This document shows, piece by piece, positions 32,401 to 40,231 of a DNA stretch of 64,000 nt. This DNA is from Streptomyces wuyuanensis (GTDB lineage Bacteria > Actinomycetota > Actinomycetes > Streptomycetales > Streptomycetaceae), in NCBI RefSeq assembly GCF_900103455.1, contig NZ_FNHI01000011.1, positions 186,001 to 250,000 on the forward strand, in the 5' to 3' direction. Position 1 is the stretch's first letter, and the number at the start of each line of letters is the position of its first letter. The notes beneath the pieces were generated by a model. The model was given only the letters and a program-made list of their open reading frames with translations, was not told where the DNA came from and made no database searches. The position numbers and the translations under genes were made by a program.

Positions 32401-32901
32401 ATCAGCGAGCTGGTCATCGAGCAGCTGAGCCGCAGGATCCTGGGCTGGGACCTGACGCGGAACGCGCAGCCGGTCTCGTACACCTCGAACGCCCCGCGCG
32501 GACCGATCGTGGCGCTCGCGGACGAGGCGACCTCCTCCGACGGCGACATGATCACGGCGGCGATCAAGCTGCTGGGCCTCGGCCCCGTGGTGGGCCAGCG
32601 CACCTGGGGCGGTGTCGTCGGAATGACCGGCCGGCACCGGCTCGCGGACGGGACGGTGATCACGGTGCCGATGAACGCCGCCTGGTTCGAGGCGTACGGC
32701 TGGTCCGTCGAGAACCACGGTGTGGAGCCGGACATCTTCGCCGAACGCCCGCCGCTGCACTGGGCCGAGGGCAAGCGCACCGATCTCGACACGGCGGTGC
32801 AGGTCGCGCTCGACCGGCTGGCGAAGGATCCGGCCAAGAAGCCCCCGGGGTACGAGGACGTCCCCGACCGGCGCCGGCCTCCGCTGCCGCCACGGCCCTG
32901 A
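29416..32901 (+). CDS. Tricorn-type protease, S41 family
   Basis: A protein of about 1161 aa: an N-terminal propeller of WD40/PD40-like repeats (RFPHLHDDLLCFAAEDDLW; FSPDGSLIAYTTW), a second propeller, a PDZ-like region and a C-terminal S41 domain with the catalytic serine in EATSSDGDMITAAI. Tricorn degrades oligopeptides released by the proteasome. A Glu/Gly/Ala/Ser-rich insert of about 75 residues (about 415-490), partly made of a repeated GGADSGG-type unit, interrupts the second propeller. GTG 29416 is the first good start; AGGAG overlaps it and GGAAAG lies further upstream. Confidence 0.88.
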   Translation: MSEDVAYLRFPHLHDDLLCFAAEDDLWIAPLVPAGRSPGRAWRVTVDRTRIGHPRFSPDGSLIAYTTWRSLDPEIHLAPVDGGPARRLSYWGSTDTRVCGWDPDGNILAVSSHGQPFSYFSWAYKVPTDGDPGKRLPWGPVSDIAVADADGQHRTLLLTGKPPHEPAGWKRYRGGAMGRLYLHGERLLADIEGHLDCPMFVGGRIAFLSDHEGVGNLYSCLPDGTDLRRHTDHDAFYARHASSDGRRVVYQCAGDLWIVEDLAPDSRPRKLAVRLGGPRAGRRRYQVPASHHVNGLSVDTTGRASAVAVRGSLYWLTHRDGPARTIADTPGVRVRLPVMLGSGGGQVAYVTDADGEDAVEIADLPRASGDRPPRRLASGRLGRVLEMVSDPAGERLAIASHDGRLLLLTVAEEETGTGRAEGTEDEGDGGNGGEASGAEAKGAEGRADGQPAGTGAGSAGTEASGAAASGGTDSGGADSGGTGESGGADEGLVTELIRSDNGPVRDLAFSPHGNWLTWSHPFIGRSLRKIKMARIDGPGPRTVVDVTNGRFEDESPVFTRDGRYLAFLSWRGFDPVYDVHTGDLSFPLGCRPYLVPLSSATPSPFALLPDGRPAAGGLDPTEVDTGEGAAMVEVEGLESRVTPFPVAASKYSSLHPVAGGGLVWLRWPISGALGETFANPADPSHRPTLEYFDIPKARKTELVAHLDWFAVSGDGSRLVVFDDQELRAVPATEPGDSDSTVYLDMRRILHEVDPPAEWRGAYEEAGRLIRDYYWDPGMCGIDWPAVLDQYRPLLQRVASPDEFADLLREVLGELGTSHAYVTPARRNEGPPHYQRAMGLLGANLACREEGWAVVRILPGDSSDSKARSPLAGTGIREGAVLTHVDGRPVDRVTGPYPLLAGAGGTTVELTFRPAEGEGLPRRVAIVPLIDERPLRYQDWVAKRRAVVREMSGGECGYLHIPDLGGSGWAQFNRDLRMEVSRPSLIVDVRGNAGGHISELVIEQLSRRILGWDLTRNAQPVSYTSNAPRGPIVALADEATSSDGDMITAAIKLLGLGPVVGQRTWGGVVGMTGRHRLADGTVITVPMNAAWFEAYGWSVENHGVEPDIFAERPPLHWAEGKRTDLDTAVQVALDRLAKDPAKKPPGYEDVPDRRRPPLPPRP

Positions 32902-32942
32902 GAACGGCGGGTCCGGGGGCGGGCGGGGCACCGACGGCAGGA

Positions 32943-32976
32943 AAGGGGCGCACCCCGTGCACTGGGTGCGCCCCTT
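32943..32976. terminator. 13-bp hairpin between convergent genes
   Basis: AAGGGGCGCACCC (32943-32955) pairs perfectly with GGGTGCGCCCCTT (32964-32976) across 8 bases. It separates the tricorn gene from the small minus-strand gene and probably works in both directions. Confidence 0.75.
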
Positions 32977-32992
32977 CCGTGTGCCTCGGACG

Positions 32993-33253
32993 TCAGGCGT
33001 CGTGGCGACGGTGCATCGGCTCGTCGCTCATCTCACGCTCGGGACGGCGGCGCTCCTGCCCGCGCTCCTGCCCGCGCTCCTGCCCGCGCTCCTGGCCGCG
33101 CTCCTGGCCACGCTCCTGGCCACGCTCCTGCGGGGGGCGCTGCGGCCGCTGCTGCGGCGAGCGCTGCGAAGCCTCCTGCTTCATGCCGGGCTTCTGCTTC
33201 GCCTGCTCCTTGAGCTGCTCCGCCTTGTCCTTGAACTGCTCCTGGATACCCAT
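32993..33253 (-). CDS. Small disordered protein with QERG repeats
   Basis: An 86-aa hydrophilic protein: an amphipathic N-terminal helix (IQEQFKDKAEQLKEQAKQ) like that of small CsbD-type stress proteins, then a Gln/Pro linker and an array of QERG tetrapeptides, ending in RRPEREMSDEPMHRRHDA. No membrane segment or catalytic motif. The ATG at 33253 is preceded by a GGAG-type site. The repeat number is expected to vary between strains. Function unknown. Confidence 0.65.
   Translation of the reverse strand: MGIQEQFKDKAEQLKEQAKQKPGMKQEASQRSPQQRPQRPPQERGQERGQERGQERGQERGQERGQERRRPEREMSDEPMHRRHDA
33051..33130. repeat. 12-bp coding tandem repeat, seven copies
   Basis: CGCTCCTG recurs every 12 bases at 33051, 33063, 33075, 33087, 33099, 33111 and 33123, separated by CCCG, GCCG or GCCA. 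It encodes the QERG array on the minus strand. Length changes stay in frame. Confidence 0.85.
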
Positions 33254-33347
33254 CTGGTTCACTCCTGGAAGGGTGAGAGGGGGGCCGTTGGGCCGGCCCC
33301 CGGGGCCTCGACCAGACTGGCACGCAGGAACACTCCGCGCATTTCGA

Positions 33348-34229
33348 TCAGTTACGCTCCGTACGTTCCCGCTCGTCAGCGGCCCCGCCGGCACCCACGA
33401 GCCCCGTGCGGACCCCGGTGAGCCGCGGCTCGAAACGCTTCATCTCCCGCTGCCCCACGAGTCCGATGACACCCGGCAGGTATCCGCGGACCGACTGCAT
33501 CCCGCGCAGCCACCACTGCGCGTACACATGGGCGGAGCGCCGTTCGATGCCGGCGACGATCCGGTCCACGGCCGGGCCGAGCGGGTAGGTGCGGTTCGAC
33601 GGCCACGGGAGCCGCTGCCGCAGTTCCCGCATCACGTCGTCCTGGTCGGCCCCGCGCACCATGTCCGTGTCGGTCCAGGACAGATAGCCGACGCCCACCT
33701 TCACGCCCTTGTGGCCCACCTCGGCGCGGAGGCTGTGCGCGAATGCCTCGGCCCCCGACTTGGAGGCGCAGTACGCCGTCATCATCGGGGCCGGGGTGAT
33801 CGCGGCGAGCGAGGCGATCTGGAGGAAGTAGCCCCGGGACTCGACGAGCACCGGCAGGAAGGCCCGGCAGGTCACCGCGCTTCCGATGAGGTTGACCTCG
33901 ATGACCCGCCGCCACGCCTGCGGATCGGAGTCCGCGAACGGGCCTCCCGATGCCACACCGGCGTTGGCGACGACGATGTCGACCTTGCCGAAGCGCTCCT
34001 TGACCTCGCGGGCCACCCGCGACATCGCCTCGTGGTCGGTGACGTCGGCGTGCCAGTGCTCGCACTCGGTGTGCAACCGCCCGGCGACCGCCTTCAGTTC
34101 GTCCGGCTCCAGGCCGACGAGGGCGATCCTCGCGCCGCGCGCGGAGAGTTTGCGTGCCAGCAGCTCGCCGACACCGCGGGCGGCGCCGGTGACGACGGCG
34201 ACCTGCCCCTCGAGGCTGACCCTGGTCAT
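33348..34229 (-). CDS. SDR-family oxidoreductase of the BVMO operon
   Basis: A 293-aa short-chain dehydrogenase: TGAARGVGELLA for the cofactor site, ANAGVASGG, and YCASKSGAEA carrying the YxxxK pair, with Ser in QIASLAAI. The C-terminal extension after about residue 215 is typical of membrane-associated SDRs in mycobacteria-like lipid or steroid pathways. The ATG overlaps the stop of the hydrolase gene (ATGA). Probably interconverts an alcohol and ketone on the same substrate handled by the monooxygenase. Confidence 0.88.
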   Translation of the reverse strand: MTRVSLEGQVAVVTGAARGVGELLARKLSARGARIALVGLEPDELKAVAGRLHTECEHWHADVTDHEAMSRVAREVKERFGKVDIVVANAGVASGGPFADSDPQAWRRVIEVNLIGSAVTCRAFLPVLVESRGYFLQIASLAAITPAPMMTAYCASKSGAEAFAHSLRAEVGHKGVKVGVGYLSWTDTDMVRGADQDDVMRELRQRLPWPSNRTYPLGPAVDRIVAGIERRSAHVYAQWWLRGMQSVRGYLPGVIGLVGQREMKRFEPRLTGVRTGLVGAGGAADERERTERN

Positions 34230-35200
34230 GCGTTCTCCTCCAGCTTGGTACGGGTGTCCTGCCGTCCGGTGTCCTGCCGTCCGGGGGCGTCCTTCCCCAG
34301 GTGGGCGCCGACGAGCTTCCTGATCTCCGCGGTGACCGCCTCCGGGGCCTCCACCGGGGTCATGTGCCCCGTGCCGGCGAGTTCGACGAGCCTCACGCAC
34401 TCGGGCAGCGACGCGGCCAGGGCCCGGGCGTGGACGATCGGGGTGAGCCGGTCCGCGGTGCCCGCGACGACGGCCGTGGGCAGCCTCATCTCCCGTACGC
34501 CGGCGTCAAGATCGAGTTCGGCGAGGACGTGCGCCCAGGCCACCCGGGTCGGGCGCGGACAGGCATGCACGATACGGGCGCACTCGGCCACCCGCTCCGG
34601 CGCCGTGCCCGGCCCCATCGTCGCGTAGCGCAGGATCTTCCTCGAGACCGGTGTGACCGGGCCGAGCGGCGCGCGCGAGCCCAGGATCGCCCCCGTGAGC
34701 CGGGTCCGGAACCCGCCGGCCCGCATCGGCACCACCAGCGACTCGGCGACGAGCCGCGAACTGCCCGTGCTGCACAGCAGCGCGGCCGCGGCGTGCTCGG
34801 CGAACTTCGGCCGGGACGCGGCCGCCATGAGTGTCATGCCACCCATGGAGTGCCCCGCGAGCACGGCACGCTCGCCCGGCTCCAGCGCGGTGGCGAGCAC
34901 CGCCTCCAGGTCGTCGGCGAGGGCCTCGGTGCTGTGCCCGGCCTTCGCGACGGCCGGCGTGCGGCCGTGCCCTCGCTGGTCGTAGGCGACGACCCGGTGG
35001 TCGGCGGCCAGTTCCCTGATCTGGGCCGCCCAGAAGTGCGTGGAGCAGGACCAGCCGTGGGCGAGCACGACGGCGGGCGCGCCGTCGGGGCCGTGCACCT
35101 CCACGTGGAGGCGGGAGCCGTCGGCCGAGACGGCGGTCAGCTCGCGGGCGGCGACGGGCGGGGCCGGGGCCGTCGCGAACCGCTTCATGAGCCGGCTCAT
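34226..35200 (-). CDS. Alpha/beta hydrolase of the BVMO operon
   Basis: A 324-aa protein with the canonical fold: oxyanion HGWSCS, nucleophile elbow AGHSMGGMT, acid in AGTADRLTP, and the catalytic His in AGTGHMTPVEAPE. Its start overlaps the monooxygenase stop (ATGA). A short tail carries a duplicated QDTGR unit. In such operons it is expected to open the ester or lactone made by the monooxygenase; this is inference from context. Confidence 0.88.
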   Translation of the reverse strand: MSRLMKRFATAPAPPVAARELTAVSADGSRLHVEVHGPDGAPAVVLAHGWSCSTHFWAAQIRELAADHRVVAYDQRGHGRTPAVAKAGHSTEALADDLEAVLATALEPGERAVLAGHSMGGMTLMAAASRPKFAEHAAAALLCSTGSSRLVAESLVVPMRAGGFRTRLTGAILGSRAPLGPVTPVSRKILRYATMGPGTAPERVAECARIVHACPRPTRVAWAHVLAELDLDAGVREMRLPTAVVAGTADRLTPIVHARALAASLPECVRLVELAGTGHMTPVEAPEAVTAEIRKLVGAHLGKDAPGRQDTGRQDTRTKLEENA

Positions 35201-36744
35201 GCGCCCTCCTCCCCCACGGCCGCCGCGACGGCTCCGGTGCTTCCGGCGTCCGCGGCGGCGTCCCGGACCCGGGGCGCGCGGATCACCTCGTACTCGGCGA
35301 GGTCGACCGTGCGCGTCTGGCGCCGGAACTCCCCGGTAGTGCCCGGCCAGAGGGTGGTGTTGCGGCCGCTCGCGTCGAGGTACCAGCTGGTGCAGCCGCC
35401 GGTGTTCCATACGGTCCGCTTCATCCGGTCCTGGACCCGCCGGTTCCAGGCGTGGACGGCGGAGGGCCGCGCGGCGAGCGCGACGCGGCCCCCGAGGACG
35501 TCCAACTGCCGCAGATAGTCGGCCATGTAGTTCAGCTGGGACTCGATCATCAGGATCATCGAGCTGTTCCCGAGGCCCGTGTTGGGGCCGATGATCGTCA
35601 TCCAGTTGGGGAAGCCGGCGGCGGTGGCACCGCGCAGCGACTCCATACCGTCCTTCCACGCCTCCGCGAGGGTGATGCCGTCCGCGCCGACCACGCGGTC
35701 GGCGATCGGCAAGTCCGTGACGTGGAAGCCGGTGCCGAAGACGATCGCGTCGACCTCGGCCTCGTCACCCCCGGCGGACACGACCGTGGAGCCTCGCACC
35801 TCGGCCAGCCCGGAGGCGACGACGTCGACGTTGGGCCGCGCGAGAGCCGGGTAGTAGTCGCCGGACAGCAGGATCCGCTTGCAGCCGATGCGGTAGGACG
35901 GCGTCAGCTTCGCCCGCAGCGCCGGGTCCTTGATGGACTTGGCCATGTTGGCCTTGGCCAGCGACTCGATCAGGCCGAGCTGGTCGGGGCGCTTGGTGAA
36001 GGCGCTGACCTGCAACTCCCGGATGCCCCAGAGCAGTCCGCGGCGCGCGGTCCCGGTGAGCGGCAGTCGCCGGTGCAGCCAGCGCTCCCCGGCGCTGATC
36101 GCCCGGTCCATCCGCGGCATCACCCAGGGCGGGGTGCGCTGGAAGAGGGTCAGCTTCGCCACCAGGGGCTGGATCGACGGCACGATCTGGATCGCGGACG
36201 CTCCGGTCCCGATCATCGCGACCCGCTTGCCGCGAAGGTCGTAGTCGTGGTCCCAGCGCGCCGAGTGGAAGACCTTCCCGGGGAATCCGTCGAGGCCGGG
36301 GATCTCCGGCATCTTGGGGTCGGACAGCGGGCCGGTGGCGGAGACGACGACGTCGGCGGTGAACGCGCCCCGCGAGGTCTCGATCTCCCAGTGCAGTTCG
36401 TCGGTGTTCCAGCGCATCGTCAGCACGTCGTGGCCGAAGCGGATGTGCGGGCGGATCCCGAAGGTGTCGGTGACGTGCTCCAGGTACGCCCGGATGTGCT
36501 CCTGCCCGGAGAAGGTCCGGGGCCAGTCGGGATTGGGGGCGAAGGAGAACGAGTAGAGATGGGACGGGACGTCGCAGGCGCAGCCGGGGTAGCTGTTGTC
36601 CCGCCAGGTCCCGCCGACGGATTCGGCCCGTTCCAGGACGACGAAGTCGGTGATCCCCTCGCGGCGCAGCCGGACGGCCGCGCCGAGGCCGCCGAATCCG
36701 GATCCGATCACCGCCACTCGCACGTGCTCGTACTGCTGGCTCAT
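35197..36744 (-). CDS. Baeyer-Villiger-type flavin monooxygenase
   Basis: A 515-aa protein: FAD-binding GSGFGGLGAA near the N-terminus, NADPH-binding GTGASAIQ, and between them the Baeyer-Villiger fingerprint FxGxxxHxxxW seen as FPGKVFHSARWDHD. The ATG at 36744 starts the homologous region. It is the first gene of a three-gene coupled operon (monooxygenase, hydrolase, SDR) and diverges from a MerR regulator. It probably inserts oxygen next to a ketone of a cyclic or long-chain substrate. Confidence 0.9.
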   Translation of the reverse strand: MSQQYEHVRVAVIGSGFGGLGAAVRLRREGITDFVVLERAESVGGTWRDNSYPGCACDVPSHLYSFSFAPNPDWPRTFSGQEHIRAYLEHVTDTFGIRPHIRFGHDVLTMRWNTDELHWEIETSRGAFTADVVVSATGPLSDPKMPEIPGLDGFPGKVFHSARWDHDYDLRGKRVAMIGTGASAIQIVPSIQPLVAKLTLFQRTPPWVMPRMDRAISAGERWLHRRLPLTGTARRGLLWGIRELQVSAFTKRPDQLGLIESLAKANMAKSIKDPALRAKLTPSYRIGCKRILLSGDYYPALARPNVDVVASGLAEVRGSTVVSAGGDEAEVDAIVFGTGFHVTDLPIADRVVGADGITLAEAWKDGMESLRGATAAGFPNWMTIIGPNTGLGNSSMILMIESQLNYMADYLRQLDVLGGRVALAARPSAVHAWNRRVQDRMKRTVWNTGGCTSWYLDASGRNTTLWPGTTGEFRRQTRTVDLAEYEVIRAPRVRDAAADAGSTGAVAAAVGEEGA

Positions 36745-36882
36745 GCCGCCGCCTCCCGCAGACAGACTCCCGCCGAACCGTGCCAGCAATCACTGGCACG
36801 ATGGGAGAGTAGAGCCTCCGCATACCGAGCGGTAGGGGTGGAACCGAACAAGTTACCGGCGGTACAACATAGGCTTGCGGAC
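36745..36882. promoter_or_regulatory. Divergent promoter region, MerR/BVMO
   Basis: A 138-base spacer. It holds a TGCCAG/CTGGCA inverted repeat at about 36781-36798 and an imperfect dyad GTTACC-GGC-GGTAC near 36852. One of these may be the MerR-family site controlling both directions. Confidence 0.45.
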
Positions 36883-37545
36883 GTGACGGACGAGCAGCGC
36901 ACGGATCGCGAAACCCGCGAGTACCGCATGGAGGAGCTGGCCAAGGAGGCCGGCATCACGGTGCGCACCCTGCGCTTCTACCGCGAGCGGGGGCTCATAC
37001 CCCCGCCCCGCAGGGAGGGCCGGATCGCCTGGTACGACGACAGTCATCTGGCACGGCTGCGCACCATCGCGGCCCTGCTCGAACGCGGCCACACCCTCAG
37101 CGGCATCGCCGATCTGGCGTCGGCCTTCGACAGCGGCCGCGACGTCGGCGAGGTACTGGGCCTCGGGGAGCCCACCGAGGAAATCCCGGTCCGCCTCACC
37201 CCGGAGGACCTGGCGGACTACTTCGAGGGCGAGGTCACCCCCGAGAACCTCGTGGCGGCACTCGACCTCGGCTATCTGGCCACCGACGGCGAGGAGATCG
37301 TCCACATCAGCCGCCGGCTGCTCGACGTCTCGTCCGCACTGGTGAAGGAGGGCGTGCCGCTCTCGGCGGTCCTCGCGGCGGGCCGGGAGGTGCGCAGCCA
37401 CGCGGAGGCGCTGGCGGCGCTCTTCGTCGAACTGCTGCGGTCCCACGCGGCCGAGGGGGACGTCGAGCGGCTGCGCCCGCTCGCGAAGAGCGTGGTGGAG
37501 GCGGAGCTCTCCATGGCGATGGACCGCCGGCTGCGCGAGCCGTGA
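36883..37545 (+). CDS. MerR-family transcriptional regulator
   Basis: A 220-aa protein with an N-terminal MerR domain (YRMEELAKEAGITVRTLRFY, then IAWYDDSHLARL) and a long C-terminal effector domain without visible metal-binding cysteines, so it senses an organic compound or is a structural regulator. GTG 36883 is taken; an in-frame ATG at 36928 would remove the residues before the helix-turn-helix. It is divergent from the monooxygenase operon, its probable target. Confidence 0.85.
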   Translation: MTDEQRTDRETREYRMEELAKEAGITVRTLRFYRERGLIPPPRREGRIAWYDDSHLARLRTIAALLERGHTLSGIADLASAFDSGRDVGEVLGLGEPTEEIPVRLTPEDLADYFEGEVTPENLVAALDLGYLATDGEEIVHISRRLLDVSSALVKEGVPLSAVLAAGREVRSHAEALAALFVELLRSHAAEGDVERLRPLAKSVVEAELSMAMDRRLREP

Positions 37546-37690
37546 CCGGCGGTCCGGCCCATCCGGCAGGCGCCGCAAGGCCGTTCGACCCCCGAGCCGC
37601 GGCGGCACCGGGCCGACGGTCGCACCGCCCGCCGCACCCAGGGGCCGGACACGCCCGCTCGACCGCCGGCGCCGGTGCTCGTGCCCGGAC

Positions 37691-38500
37691 CTACGACTCG
37701 AAGACCGCCGTCACCGGCGCGTGGTCGCTCCACCGCTCCGCATGGCTCGCGGCCCGCTCCACGTACGCCTTCACGCACTTCTCCGCCAGACGCGGGGTCG
37801 CCACCAGCAGATCGATGCGCCAGCCCGTGTCGTTGTCGAAGGCACGGCCCCGGTAGGACCACCAGGAGTACGGACCCTCCTGGCCGGGGTGCATGGCACG
37901 GACGACGTCCACGTACCCGGCCCCGGTCTCGCCGTCGCCGTAGACCCGGCCGAGCCACTCCCGCTCCTCCGGCAGGAAACCGGAGTTCTTCCTGTTGCCG
38001 CGCCAGTTCCTGAGGTCGGCCTCCTGGTGGGCGATGTTCCAGTCGCCGCAGACCAGCACGTCTCGGCCGTCGGCCGCCGCGCGCTCCCGAAGGCCCCTCA
38101 GATACGGCAGGAACGCGTCCATGAAGCGGTACTTCTCGTCCTGGCGCTCGGTCCCGACCTCGCCCGAGGGGAGGTACAGGCTGGCGACCGTGACGCCGGG
38201 CAGGTCGACCTCCACGTAGCGTCCGCTGCCGTCGAACTCCTCGCTGCCGAATCCGGTCCGCACCGCGTCCGGCTCGCGCCGGGCGAGGACGGAGACGCCG
38301 GCGCGGCCCTTGGCCGCGGCCGGGACGTGGACGGCGTGCCAGCCCTCGGGGCTGCGCACCTCTTCGGGCAGCTGGTGGGCCTCGGCCCGTACCTCCTGGA
38401 GGCACACCACATCCGCCTTGGTCCCCGCCAGCCACTCGACGAAGCCCTTCTTCGCGGCGGCCCGCAGCCCGTTCACATTCACGCTGGTCACAGTGAGCAC
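37691..38500 (-). CDS. xthA: Exodeoxyribonuclease III
   Basis: A 269-aa member of the exonuclease-endonuclease-phosphatase fold: VNVNGLRAAAKKGF, the metal-binding Glu in CLQEVRAE, GDWNIAH and the final SDHAPV with the catalytic His. It is of normal length. It acts on apurinic sites and 3' ends in base-excision repair. Start GTG at 38500. No operon partner. Confidence 0.92.
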   Translation of the reverse strand: MLTVTSVNVNGLRAAAKKGFVEWLAGTKADVVCLQEVRAEAHQLPEEVRSPEGWHAVHVPAAAKGRAGVSVLARREPDAVRTGFGSEEFDGSGRYVEVDLPGVTVASLYLPSGEVGTERQDEKYRFMDAFLPYLRGLRERAAADGRDVLVCGDWNIAHQEADLRNWRGNRKNSGFLPEEREWLGRVYGDGETGAGYVDVVRAMHPGQEGPYSWWSYRGRAFDNDTGWRIDLLVATPRLAEKCVKAYVERAASHAERWSDHAPVTAVFES

Positions 38501-38552
38501 CCCGGCACACTATCCGAGGGAGAACGACGCGCATACATGTACGATCGCTCGC

Positions 38553-39038
38553 ATGGATATCCGGCAGATGCCCTTCGACCACCCTGACGCGGTCAAACTC
38601 AACGACCAGGTGCAGCTGGAGTACGCCGCGCGCTACGGCGACGAGGGCGATGTCACACCGCTCGACCCCTCGATGTTCGCCCCGCCGAGCGGACTCTACC
38701 TACTCGCGTACGACGGACTCGGACGCCCGGTGGCCACCGGCGGCTGGCGCACCCAGGACGAGAACGCCGAGGGGTACGCGAACGGCGACGCCGAGCTCAA
38801 GCGGATGTACGTCGTCCCCGAGGCGCGCGGCCTCGGCCTGGCACGGCGCATCCTGGCGGCACTGGAGGAGGACGCCCGCGCGGCCGGCCGGATCCGCATG
38901 GTCCTGGAGACCGGCACGGCCCAGCCGGAGGCCATCGCGCTGTACGCCTCCAGCGGCTATGAGCCCTGCGCCAAGTTCGGCCACTACCGGGACTACGAGA
39001 ACAGCCGCTGCTTCGCCAAACCGCTCACCGCGCGGTGA
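38553..39038 (+). CDS. GNAT-family N-acetyltransferase
   Basis: A 161-aa protein with acetyl-CoA motif A in MYVVPEARGLGLARRILAAL (conserved R/Q-x-x-G-x-G/A region) and a C-terminal IALYASSGYEP. Substrate unknown. The ATG at 38553 lies just 52 bases from the divergent xthA start; no clear RBS is seen, so translation may be leaderless from a nearby TACGAT-like -10. Confidence 0.85.
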   Translation: MDIRQMPFDHPDAVKLNDQVQLEYAARYGDEGDVTPLDPSMFAPPSGLYLLAYDGLGRPVATGGWRTQDENAEGYANGDAELKRMYVVPEARGLGLARRILAALEEDARAAGRIRMVLETGTAQPEAIALYASSGYEPCAKFGHYRDYENSRCFAKPLTAR

Positions 39039-39172
39039 GCCCGGCAGTCCCTGCGAGAACAAATAGCCCTGACGCGCTCCTGACAAACTCTGCGCAGTCA
39101 TGACACCCTGCCTCACGCACGCCGATCCGCACCGTTCTCATCCCCCACCTGCCCCGGCAGAAGGAGACATGC

Positions 39173-40144
39173 GTGAGACGCCATCGCACAGCCGCAGGGA
39201 TCCTGTTAGCAGTCGGCGGTCTGCTCACCGGCGGTCTGACGGCCGCCACCGCGGCCCACGCCGCCGCCCCGGCCCCCTCCCCCGCTCCCACCGCCGTGGC
39301 CCATCACGCCACGGCCGCCGAGCAGAACCGGGCCCGCACCTTCTGGACCGCCGAGCGGATGCGCGCCGCGGCCCCGCTCGATCTGCGCCTCGGCGCGGAC
39401 GCGCTGAAGACCCTCAAGACCCCGAAGCCCGGGGCCGTGACGACGACCGTCGCCCCCACCGCCTTCCCCCAGGCGGGCGGCGCCTGGACCGGCGGCGGCG
39501 CGGTGGTGAAGACCTCCGGCCGGGTCTTCTTCACCTTCCAGGGCCGTACGGCCTCCTGCTCGGCGAACGCCGTGACCAGCCAGAACGCCAGCACCGTCAT
39601 GACGGCCGGACACTGCGTCAAGTACCAGGGCAGCTGGCACACCAACTTCGTCTTCGTACCGGCGTACGCCAACGGCCAGGCCCCGTACGGCCAGTGGACC
39701 GCCACCAAGACGCTGACCACCCCGCAGTGGGAGGCGAGCGAGGACATCAACTACGACATCGGCGCTGCCGTGCTCGCCCCGCTGAACGGCCAGAACCTGA
39801 CCGCGGTCACCGGCGCCCAGGGCATCCAGTTCAACGGCGGCTACAACAAGCAGATGTACGCCTTCGGCTTCCCGGCCGCGTCCCCGTACGACGGCACGAA
39901 GCTGATCTACTGCAGCGGAAACAGCTCCAAGGACTGGCTGTTCACCCAGGACCACAGCCTCGGCTGCAACATGACCGGCGGCTCCAGCGGCGGCCCCTGG
40001 TTCACCGGGTTCAGCGAGACGGCCGGTACGGGCCTGCAGGTCTCGGTGAACAGCTTCGGCTACGTCTTCCTGCCGAACCGGATGTTCGGACCGTACTTCG
40101 GCAATGAGGCGAAGGCGCTGTACGACAAGGCCCAGGCCTCCTGA
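39173..40144 (+). CDS. Secreted trypsin-like serine protease (S1)
   Basis: A 323-aa preproprotein. A signal peptide with twin arginines separated by His (MRRHRTAAGILLAVGGLLTG) ends at AAHAAAP, and a propeptide of about 80 residues follows. Catalytic residues are His in TAGHCV, Asp in INYDIGAAVL and Ser in GGSSGGPW. AAGGAGA precedes the GTG at 39173 by 5 bases. It is a glutamyl-endopeptidase-like extracellular protease of the type common in Streptomyces. Confidence 0.9.
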   Translation: MRRHRTAAGILLAVGGLLTGGLTAATAAHAAAPAPSPAPTAVAHHATAAEQNRARTFWTAERMRAAAPLDLRLGADALKTLKTPKPGAVTTTVAPTAFPQAGGAWTGGGAVVKTSGRVFFTFQGRTASCSANAVTSQNASTVMTAGHCVKYQGSWHTNFVFVPAYANGQAPYGQWTATKTLTTPQWEASEDINYDIGAAVLAPLNGQNLTAVTGAQGIQFNGGYNKQMYAFGFPAASPYDGTKLIYCSGNSSKDWLFTQDHSLGCNMTGGSSGGPWFTGFSETAGTGLQVSVNSFGYVFLPNRMFGPYFGNEAKALYDKAQAS

Positions 40145-40231
40145 CGGCGGCTGCGGCCGGCGGTGGCCACGGCCCCGCCGGCCGCTGCACGCCCATGGAC
40201 GCGGCACGCCGCGCCCCGCAAGGATGATCGG

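Noticed and set aside
33051..33130. Possible CRISPR array
   Set aside because: A 12-bp unit without spacers, inside a coding frame. The 22-, 27- and 29-bp arrays elsewhere also lack unique spacers and cas genes.
31686..34628. A plus-strand open frame of about 980 codons
   Set aside because: It overlaps the tricorn gene in another frame and is antisense to the QERG and SDR genes; no recognisable domains.
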